A DNA stretch of 64,000 bases from Hydrogenobacter hydrogenophilus (GTDB taxonomy: Bacteria; Aquificota; Aquificia; Aquificales; Aquificaceae): positions 124,001 through 188,000 of the forward strand of contig NZ_OBEN01000002.1 of NCBI RefSeq assembly GCF_900215655.1. The letters are read 5' to 3'. The notes under the pieces were generated by a model. That model searched no databases, was not told the DNA's origin, and worked only from the letters and a program-made list of their open reading frames with translations. Each line of letters starts with the position of its first letter. Position 1 is the stretch's first letter. Position numbers and translations under genes: made by a program. Positions 49,554-56,166 of the stretch are shown here, in pieces.

Positions 49554-49979
49554 TTAAAGCGTGATAACCGCATACTCACCGCTCATCAATTTATCAAGAA
49601 AGGCAGCACCACCTATGATCCCATCACACAGCTCTGGGTTCACGTCTTCCTTTTTGTATATTTCCGTCAAGTCAAGAGAAGGCACACACAGATATATCTT
49701 TACACCAGCTTCTTTCGCCATTTTTATAAAGTCATAAACGGTTTGTTCTACGCCTGGCCTTACTTTCACCTTTTTGGCGTTATCTCTCATAAGCAAGAAA
49801 CCTGCTTCCGAAGTTATTACCATTTCCACCTCATAGTCCATGGTAGTTGCTGCGGTAGCAAGGAAAAAGGGAGCACCAGCTTGAGGGTTTATGAGTTCTC
49901 CCGTTGCAGGCTCAGCCCTCTCAAAGAAAGGTACAGTTAAAATGTAGAAGATGAGCTTTTCATAACCTTGTGCAGCCAT
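49554..49979 (-). CDS. DsrE-family protein
   Basis: 141 residues. DsrE fold; candidate sulfur-binding cysteine in VKIYLCVPSLDLTEIY at about residue 97. A second cysteine is in PELCDGIIGGAAFL. Between dsrE3 (13 bp) and the shdr control region. Expected to relay persulfide sulfur in the cytoplasm with TusA and DsrE3. Confidence 0.8.
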   Translation of the reverse strand: MAAQGYEKLIFYILTVPFFERAEPATGELINPQAGAPFFLATAATTMDYEVEMVITSEAGFLLMRDNAKKVKVRPGVEQTVYDFIKMAKEAGVKIYLCVPSLDLTEIYKKEDVNPELCDGIIGGAAFLDKLMSGEYAVITL

Positions 49980-49992
49980 CTTTATCTCCTCC

Positions 49993-50526
49993 TTATACGA
50001 AGATAATCATAGGTTTGTCTGCTTCTAACACATAGTTCATAAAAGTTGCTGCTCCTGCAGGAGGTTCAAGACCTTCTATGAGGTCTTCGTACTTGTATCC
50101 GAAGAGCTCCATAGTCATTTGACAGGGAATAAGCTTTACATCAGCTTCTTTACACGCTTCTATAAGCTCGGGAATACTTGCAACTCCATGCTCTTTTATG
50201 GTTTTTTTCATCATAAAGGTCATGAGGTCTGTCATTCCCGGTATTATGCCCATGATCTGAGGAGGTCCGGGAAAGATGGAAGATATGGTGTTAGTTATGG
50301 CATTCTGCATAGATGGTGGAAAAGCCATAGGCATAGCTGGATTTCCTATGGGTGCAATTTTTAGTTCATTCATCTTTTTTTTGTGTATTATGTTTAATCC
50401 GTAAAAGGTAAAAAAGATGGCGGTTTCTATACCCAAAGAGGCTGCAGTTGAAGCAAGAATCAAGGGTGGATATGCCATATCAAGAGTTCCTTTTGTAGCT
50501 ATTATGGCGAGCCTTTCAGTAGCCAT
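49993..50526 (-). CDS. dsrE3: DsrE3-type sulfurtransferase
   Basis: 177 residues. DsrE fold with an insertion of about 45 residues rich in Pro, Met and Ile (PGPPQIMGIIPGMTDLMTFMMKK) typical of the DsrE3A group, possibly membrane-touching. The conserved cysteine is in VKLIPCQMTMELFGYKYED at about residue 139. DsrE3A-TusA pairs are the known sulfur carriers linked to sHdr loci. Confidence 0.87.
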   Translation of the reverse strand: MATERLAIIATKGTLDMAYPPLILASTAASLGIETAIFFTFYGLNIIHKKKMNELKIAPIGNPAMPMAFPPSMQNAITNTISSIFPGPPQIMGIIPGMTDLMTFMMKKTIKEHGVASIPELIEACKEADVKLIPCQMTMELFGYKYEDLIEGLEPPAGAATFMNYVLEADKPMIIFV

Positions 50527-50538
50527 CTTGTTCCCTCC

Positions 50539-50775
50539 TTATTTCTTCCTAAGGTAAAAGATGATCTTACCTCCCTCCTCAACAGTTTCCAAAAGCTCAT
50601 GACCCGTTCTGCTACAAAAGGCAGGTATGTCTGCCTTGGCACCGGGGTCTGTGGTTATGACTTCAAGGATCTGGCCAGACTGAAGTTCTTCAAGAGCTTT
50701 TTTAGTCTTAAGGACGGGAAGTGGACAGTTAAGACCTGAAGCGTCAAGCACCTTGTCTGGTGTTATTGTAGCCAT
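50539..50775 (-). CDS. tusA: Sulfur carrier TusA
   Basis: 78 residues from ATG 50775, with TTAGGAGG 8 nt upstream; the GTG at 50784 touches the RBS and is rejected. Sulfur-accepting C-P-x-P motif in GLNCPLPVLKTKKAL. First gene of the sHdr operon. Its 5' untranslated sequence is almost identical to that of shdrB1 (AAGGAGGTGTTTATC). Confidence 0.93.
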   Translation of the reverse strand: MATITPDKVLDASGLNCPLPVLKTKKALEELQSGQILEVITTDPGAKADIPAFCSRTGHELLETVEEGGKIIFYLRKK

Positions 50776-50799
50776 GATAAACACCTCCTAAGTTCTTAA

Positions 50800-50834
50800 T
50801 AACAGTATTATAATATAGTAAACCTCTCTGTCAA
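50800..50834 (-). promoter_or_regulatory. Strong sigma-70-type promoter of the sHdr operon
   Basis: On the minus strand, TTGACA at 50834-50829, 16-bp spacer, TATAAT at 50812-50807, predicted start near 50800. This is the only exact consensus pair I found in the window. It gives a leader of about 25 nt with a good RBS, unlike the leaderless operon heads elsewhere. Confidence 0.7.
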
Positions 50835-50874
50835 AGAACACAATAGTTTTTTTTAAAGTAAGTATAAGATAAGC

Positions 50875-51576
50875 TTATAGTGTTTGAATTCTCTCAAGCA
50901 CTTTTTTATAACCTTCTGTTAGGTCTCCTAAATCAAACCTGAATCTGTCCTTGTCAAGCTTCTCTCCAGTTTTTAAGTCCCAAAGCCTGCATGTGTCTGG
51001 AGATATCTCGTCTACTATACCTATGTTTCCATCAGGCAATTCTCCAAACTCAAGTTTAAAGTCTACAAGCAAAAGCCCATGCTCTTTGAAAAATTCCACA
51101 AGTATCTGATTAGTCTTTAAAGCCATGCCCTTTAGGATGCTTATCTGTTCCTCCTTTAAAAGACCAAGAAGGATAATATGTTCGTAGCAAAGGAGGGGAT
51201 CGTGAAGCTCGTCCCTCTTATAAAAGAACTCCACAAGAGGTTTGCTAAGGACTTTTCCCTCTTCTATACCCAATCTTTTGCAAAGACTCCCTGCAGAAAG
51301 ATTTCTGACAACTACTTCTACATCAAACCTCCTTGCCCTCCACACGAGCATCTCCCTCTGGGAAAGCTTCCGGATAAAGTGCGTCCTTATACCCTTCTTT
51401 TCAAGAAGTTCAAAGATAAGGCTGGATATAGTGTTGTTGAGCTCTCCCTTCCCAGCTATTTCTGCTTTTTTAGTAGCATCAAAGGCGGTGGCGGTATCCT
51501 TAAAGTAAAGAATGTACTTATCTGGATCTTGGTGTTTATAAACTATCTTGGCTTTACCTTCATAAACTTTTTCCAT
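50875..51576 (-). CDS. purC: SAICAR synthetase
   Basis: 233 residues. Joins CAIR and aspartate with ATP in purine synthesis. N-terminal VYEGKAKIVY, NLSAGSLCKRLG and DFKLEFGELPDGNIGIVDEISPDTCRLWD in separate blocks are diagnostic. Single-gene unit between the sHdr promoter and the fadL terminator; TATAAT (51589-51584) lies 7 nt before the ATG. Confidence 0.96.
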   Translation of the reverse strand: MEKVYEGKAKIVYKHQDPDKYILYFKDTATAFDATKKAEIAGKGELNNTISSLIFELLEKKGIRTHFIRKLSQREMLVWRARRFDVEVVVRNLSAGSLCKRLGIEEGKVLSKPLVEFFYKRDELHDPLLCYEHIILLGLLKEEQISILKGMALKTNQILVEFFKEHGLLLVDFKLEFGELPDGNIGIVDEISPDTCRLWDLKTGEKLDKDRFRFDLGDLTEGYKKVLERIQTL

Positions 51577-51589
51577 AAGTAAAATTATA
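51577..51589 (-). promoter_or_regulatory. -10 box of purC, leaderless arrangement
   Basis: Minus-strand TATAAT at 51589-51584, 7 nt before ATG 51576. The fadL terminator hairpin lies directly upstream, so no -35 element of usual form fits. Confidence 0.45.
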
Positions 51590-51590
51590 T

Positions 51591-51612
51591 GCGAGGGGAA
51601 GCCCCCGCAGAG
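51591..51612 (-). terminator. Terminator of the FadL-type porin gene
   Basis: GC-rich hairpin GCGGGGGCTTCCCCTCGC (minus strand, one mismatch) 8 bp after the stop, followed by an A/T-rich stretch ATATAATTTTACTT. The same stretch holds the purC -10 box. Confidence 0.6.
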
Positions 51613-51616
51613 AAAC

Positions 51617-52864
51617 TTAGAACTTCCAGTTTAAGCCAACAGATACTGCATCCTGTGCATTTTTACCCTGTACTATAAAACCAAAACCAGCGTTGTCTGT
51701 TGCGCTAACACTCTTTTCAAAGGCATGCTTGTAAGCGAGGTCCACACTAAAGGTATTTGTAAACTCATAACCCAAACCTAAGGTTATGTGCTGTTCGGTA
51801 ATGGCTGGAAAACCAACAAGGTTAAAGTAAGCAATGTTGAAATCGCTGAAAGGTGCAGAGAAGTTGGGTATGTTGTTGGCGTTCATAAGGTTTTTAGCAC
51901 CACCTCTTATAGGGGACTTACCGTAGTTATAGCCTGCCCTTAGAGCAAGCTTGGGAATGGGTCTGTACTCACCACCTATGGCTATGACCCACTGGTCTTT
52001 CCACTGAAAGTTCTTGTAGCCTTTTGCATTCTTCCAGTTTATCCAGCGTATGTCCATGCCTACCTTAAGGTTTTGCATGGGTTTTATACCTACACCAAAG
52101 GCAAACTCCTGTGGTTGTGTTAGCTTTAGGTCTTCAAATCTTCCATCACCGTTGGTGTCAAAAACCCTCTTGTACTTCATCTCTACTGGGCTTTGATATG
52201 TCAGACCTGCAAACACAAAGTCTCCCATGTTGTAGGCAAGACCTATCTGAGCACCTATACCGTAAGTCTGTGATTGTCCACCTCCCGCGTTCCAACAAGT
52301 TGTGGTAAAAGGTTGGCACATGTTTGCTCCCATGTCAAGAGAGCCATAAGCTAAGTGTATAGCACCTGACACGGAAATAGCGTCGTTTATCTTGTAGGCA
52401 AGGGCTGGTATAACTCTCATAAACTGCAGTGTAGTGTGCATATTGGCAAGTCTGGGGTCCTTGTTTCTGTAATCTACACCCATACCAGATACACCGAAAG
52501 CTCCTATACCAAAGGTAAGTTTGTCATTAATTTGATGAACTATACCCACCTCTGGTACAACAAAGACCTTTGCATCACTTGTAGCTTCTGCAGGTGGATT
52601 CATTGGACCCATAGGAGTCACATTGGTTTTTGCTTTGACATGAGGCATAAAGAGTATTCCACCAAAGCTAAGATTAAAGCCTTTATAGTAGCTCATCCAT
52701 GCTGGGTTTCTAAAGATGCTGTCTGTGGGTCCTACAGGCATACCCACACCTATACCGCCCATACCCCTTGAGGCAGGCGAAACTCCTATAAGGTTATCTC
52801 CGTTAGTGGCAAAGGACAAACCCGTGAAACCCATAAGTGCGCCCAAAAGTAGAGCCTTTCTCAT
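51617..52864 (-). CDS. OmpP1/FadL/TodX-family outer membrane porin
   Basis: 415 residues. Signal peptide (RKALLLGALMGFTGLSFA), mature N-terminus NGDNLIGVSPASRGMGGIGVGM typical of FadL/TodX, then alternating beta strands to a terminal phenylalanine (VGLNWKF). Such porins take up hydrophobic molecules. Since it lies next to the sHdr locus and shares a TGCTTATAA element upstream, uptake of sulfur compounds is a tempting but unproven idea. TATAAT at 52903-52898, leader about 27 nt with GGGAGG. Confidence 0.9.
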   Translation of the reverse strand: MRKALLLGALMGFTGLSFATNGDNLIGVSPASRGMGGIGVGMPVGPTDSIFRNPAWMSYYKGFNLSFGGILFMPHVKAKTNVTPMGPMNPPAEATSDAKVFVVPEVGIVHQINDKLTFGIGAFGVSGMGVDYRNKDPRLANMHTTLQFMRVIPALAYKINDAISVSGAIHLAYGSLDMGANMCQPFTTTCWNAGGGQSQTYGIGAQIGLAYNMGDFVFAGLTYQSPVEMKYKRVFDTNGDGRFEDLKLTQPQEFAFGVGIKPMQNLKVGMDIRWINWKNAKGYKNFQWKDQWVIAIGGEYRPIPKLALRAGYNYGKSPIRGGAKNLMNANNIPNFSAPFSDFNIAYFNLVGFPAITEQHITLGLGYEFTNTFSVDLAYKHAFEKSVSATDNAGFGFIVQGKNAQDAVSVGLNWKF

Positions 52865-52956
52865 CTTACTACCTCCCTTTTAGAGTCTTACCCTTTTATT
52901 ATAAGTGCAAAAAATGTGAAGATTATTCAAACTGCTTATAATTTTTTAAGAGAGCT

Positions 52957-53691
52957 TTATACAAGCTGTTCTATAAGCATAACTTTTTTTTCCAAACACT
53001 CTATTAGTTTTTGTAAGTTTTCCCTTTTTATAAAGTAGACCCTTCCACCTATAGGTGTGTTTTCTTCTTTCATGGGCTTTATCCTTATGTAGCCAAGATC
53101 CTTGCTTGCTATGTATCCTGTTGTGTACTCTGGGTCATCACTCCAGCATACTTCTGCTATAACTCCGCAGTGTATGTTTTTGGTAGCTATGGCTAAGGCA
53201 TCTATAAGCCTCTCAAGATAGAACTTTTTTATGCCTCTCTCCTTTAAAGCTTCTTTTACTGCGCTACGGTTTCTCCAATCTATCCTTGATGTCCTTATAC
53301 CTCTTTCTTGGTCTGGCTCTAACCTTTCTCCGCTTTCTACATCCATCAAAACTGCACCCCTCATGTTTCCTCCCTTAGGATTTGGTCCTTCCGTTAAAAG
53401 CTTTAGAGCTTTTCGTACCAAATCTTCACTTATTCCTATCTCCTTGAGTTTTTTTACTACAAAGTTATGGGCTTGTTCTACACTCTCAAAGTCATAGCTT
53501 TTTATAGGAAGGGAGTACGGTATGGTTTCTATGTTATCAACTCTTTCAACTGTTATGACTATCTTGTCGTACCTTTTGGGTCTTTTTAGAAGTTCTGCAA
53601 CAACCCTTTCAAGCTCGTAGTGTGGTATTACCCTTTCTGCACCAGATACATGCTTTCCGTCAAGTTCCGCTCTCATCCTAACACTACGCAT
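52957..53691 (-). CDS. bioW: 6-carboxyhexanoate-CoA ligase (pimeloyl-CoA synthetase)
   Basis: 244 residues. Activates pimelate for biotin synthesis. RMRAELDGKHVSGAERVI at the N-terminus, LLTEGPNPKGGNMRGAVLMD (in parts) and RGIRTSRIDW match BioW, studied in Aquifex. Start overlaps murG by 8 bp. Other biotin genes are not in the window. Confidence 0.9.
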   Translation of the reverse strand: MRSVRMRAELDGKHVSGAERVIPHYELERVVAELLKRPKRYDKIVITVERVDNIETIPYSLPIKSYDFESVEQAHNFVVKKLKEIGISEDLVRKALKLLTEGPNPKGGNMRGAVLMDVESGERLEPDQERGIRTSRIDWRNRSAVKEALKERGIKKFYLERLIDALAIATKNIHCGVIAEVCWSDDPEYTTGYIASKDLGYIRIKPMKEENTPIGGRVYFIKRENLQKLIECLEKKVMLIEQLV

Positions 53692-54745
53692 GATTAAAAA
53701 TTATATGCCTTAGTATGTCCTCACAGGCGCTTGGATTGGCAAACTCCTTTATCTTTTTTGAAAAGTCTTCTATGTTAGCAAGAATGTGTTCAAGAGCCTT
53801 AATGATCCTTTCAAGGTTAGCGTATTCCTGTCTTAGGACTATACCTCCTCCCATCTGCTCTATCTCCTTAGCGTTGTAAAATTGGTGGTCTTTTGCGGAA
53901 AAAGGAAAAGGCACAAAAACAGCAGGTATGCCAAATATGGAAAGCTCTGTTATGGTACTTGCTCCTGCTCTTGAGATGGCCACATCGCATGCAGTATATA
54001 TATACTCCATCTTGTCGCTGAAGTCAAAGACCTTGACGGGTAGTTTTTTATCTCTGTAAAAATCCGATACGAACTCTTTATCTTTTTCTCCTGTTAAGTG
54101 AATACCCTGAAGGTGAAGGTGAGAAAACACATCAAGAGCTAAGCGGTTAAGGAATTCAGCTCCCTGACTTCCTCCTATTATCAGAAGCACTGGCTTTGTA
54201 GGATCAAAACCAAAAGACTCTTTTACTTGCTTTTTGTCAAGATGACTTCTTAGTAATCTCTTTCTTACGGGAATACCTGTCTTTACCACCTTTTCTTTGG
54301 GAAAAAAGCGCCTTGAGTGTTCAAAGGTGATAAACACCTTAGTGGCAAACCTGCTAAGAAGCGTGTTGGTAGTGCTGGGAACAGAGTTCTGCTCGTGTAG
54401 GTAAAGAGGCTTTCTTTTTACGATTAGTGCCATACCTAAGGGTAGGCTTGCATAACCGCCAAAAACTATGCCACCTTGCGCGGTTTTTATGTATCTTGTT
54501 AGCTTCAAACTTTCAAACAGGGAGTACACTATAGCTTTTATCTTATCTTTTACGCTTCTTCCTACAAAAGGGTAAGATTCTACAAAAGTTGCCTTGCAAG
54601 GTATTGAGCTCTTGAGCCTATTCTCTATACCTCTTTTAGAACCCACAAACTCAACATCTAAACCCTTCTCCAACATACACTCTATCAGAGCCAGCGCAGG
54701 GAAAAAGTGTCCTCCAGTACCTCCCCCTGATACATAAAACTTCAT
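53684..54745 (-). CDS. murG: UDP-GlcNAc:lipid I N-acetylglucosaminyltransferase
   Basis: 353 residues. Makes lipid II on the inner face of the membrane. N-terminal GGGTGGHFFPALAL, HEQNSVPSTTN, IIGGSQGAEFLN and C-terminal SRAGASTITELSIFGIPAVFVPFP in pieces are diagnostic GT28 blocks. Overlaps gltX by 4 bp. Confidence 0.95.
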   Translation of the reverse strand: MKFYVSGGGTGGHFFPALALIECMLEKGLDVEFVGSKRGIENRLKSSIPCKATFVESYPFVGRSVKDKIKAIVYSLFESLKLTRYIKTAQGGIVFGGYASLPLGMALIVKRKPLYLHEQNSVPSTTNTLLSRFATKVFITFEHSRRFFPKEKVVKTGIPVRKRLLRSHLDKKQVKESFGFDPTKPVLLIIGGSQGAEFLNRLALDVFSHLHLQGIHLTGEKDKEFVSDFYRDKKLPVKVFDFSDKMEYIYTACDVAISRAGASTITELSIFGIPAVFVPFPFSAKDHQFYNAKEIEQMGGGIVLRQEYANLERIIKALEHILANIEDFSKKIKEFANPSACEDILRHIIFNHA

Positions 54746-56154
54746 GCTATCTTCTGAAGGAGCCTTTCTATTCTCTTTAGGACTCTATCCTTTGGTAGTA
54801 CATCGCACATTATGTCCACACCTACACCCTGCAACTGTCCTGTGAGGGCTATTCTTAGTAAGTGCCACACATCCTTTGCCTTCACATTCAATTCTTTTTG
54901 GACTTCTTTGGCTATCTCCTTTATGCTTTGAGCATTTAGTTCTCTCTCTTTTATCTTTTTCAACAGCAGGGAAAGTATATCATACGCCTTTGCGTTCTCA
55001 AGTTCGTTCCAAAGCTCCTCTGAGAGTTCAAACTCATCCACAAAGAAAGGCCTGAGCCTCTCAACCGCTTCTTTTAGTGTTTCAAAAGAGTCTCTGGTTT
55101 TTTCAAGCACCTTCCTTAGGTAATTTCTGTCTTCTACTTGGTAGCCTGCAGATTCAAGAAAAGGAATGATCCTATCTATGAGAGTTTCTATGTCCAAAAC
55201 CTGCCTTATATAAACACCGTTCATCCACTTTAGCTTTTCTTTGCTAAAAACAGCGGGGGAAGTATTTACATCTTTGATGTCAAAGAGTTCTATGAGCTCC
55301 TGCTTTGTGTATATCTCCCTGCCCTCCTGTGGAGGAGACCAACCCAAAAGGCAGAGGTAATTGAGCATGGCTTCAGGAAGATAGCCATCCTCTCTGTAGT
55401 TTTTTACCGATACCGCACCGTGCCTTTTGGAGAGCTTGCTTCTGTCCTCACCAAGGATCACAGGAAGGTGGGCAAACTGCGGTAAAGAAAAACCTAAGGC
55501 TCTGTATATGAGGATCTGTTTGGGTGTGTTGGGTATGTGGTCCTCTCCCCTAATGACATGTGTTATACCCATAAGAGCGTCGTCTATGACCACCACAAAG
55601 TTGTAGGTGGGTGTTCCATCACTTCTTACTATCACAAAGTCTCCAAAATCATCTGTGTTTATGGATATGTGTCCTCTGATGATGTCCTCAAAGACTACAT
55701 CCTGACTGTGAGGCACTTTAAAGCGTATGGTGTAGGGCTTTCCAATGCTTTTTAGATACTCTACCTCTTCTTGTGATAAAACCCTGCACTTTCCCGAATA
55801 CCTGTATGCCACTCCCTTTTCTACTGCCCTTTGCCTTTCTTCTTCTAATTCCTCGGGAGAGCAAAAGCACGGGTAGGCATGACCCAACTCTATGAGCTTT
55901 TGAGCGTACTGTCTGTATATGTCAAACCTTTCTGACTGCCTGTAAAACTCATCCCACTCTAAGCCTAACCAGAGGAGGTCTTCAATGAGCGTTTCTTCAA
56001 ATTCCTTTGTTGACCTTTCCAAATCCGTGTCTTCTATCCTAAGGATGAACTTACCATTATGGTGGCGTGCAAAGAGATAGCTGAAAATAGCGGTCCTTGC
56101 ATTACCAAGGTGCAGGTATCCAGTGGGACTTGGAGCAAATCTTGTTATCACCAT
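54742..56154 (-). CDS. gltX: Glutamyl-tRNA synthetase
   Basis: 470 residues from ATG 56154 (MVITRFAPSPTGYLHLGNART). A longer start at 56172 overlaps the upstream stop and lacks support. HIGH-type motif HLGN, KMSKS-type motif KLSKRHGA at about 240. Thermophiles with this enzyme may also charge tRNA-Gln with glutamate. TATAAT (56166-56161) overlaps the upstream stop, 6 nt before the ATG. Confidence 0.96.
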   Translation of the reverse strand: MVITRFAPSPTGYLHLGNARTAIFSYLFARHHNGKFILRIEDTDLERSTKEFEETLIEDLLWLGLEWDEFYRQSERFDIYRQYAQKLIELGHAYPCFCSPEELEEERQRAVEKGVAYRYSGKCRVLSQEEVEYLKSIGKPYTIRFKVPHSQDVVFEDIIRGHISINTDDFGDFVIVRSDGTPTYNFVVVIDDALMGITHVIRGEDHIPNTPKQILIYRALGFSLPQFAHLPVILGEDRSKLSKRHGAVSVKNYREDGYLPEAMLNYLCLLGWSPPQEGREIYTKQELIELFDIKDVNTSPAVFSKEKLKWMNGVYIRQVLDIETLIDRIIPFLESAGYQVEDRNYLRKVLEKTRDSFETLKEAVERLRPFFVDEFELSEELWNELENAKAYDILSLLLKKIKERELNAQSIKEIAKEVQKELNVKAKDVWHLLRIALTGQLQGVGVDIMCDVLPKDRVLKRIERLLQKIA

Positions 56155-56166
56155 GCTTTTATTATA
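56155..56166 (-). promoter_or_regulatory. -10 box of gltX, overlapping upstream stop codon
   Basis: Minus-strand TATAAT at 56166-56161, then AAAAGC, then ATG at 56154. The TAA stop of the upstream gene lies inside the box. No RBS is seen. Confidence 0.4.
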
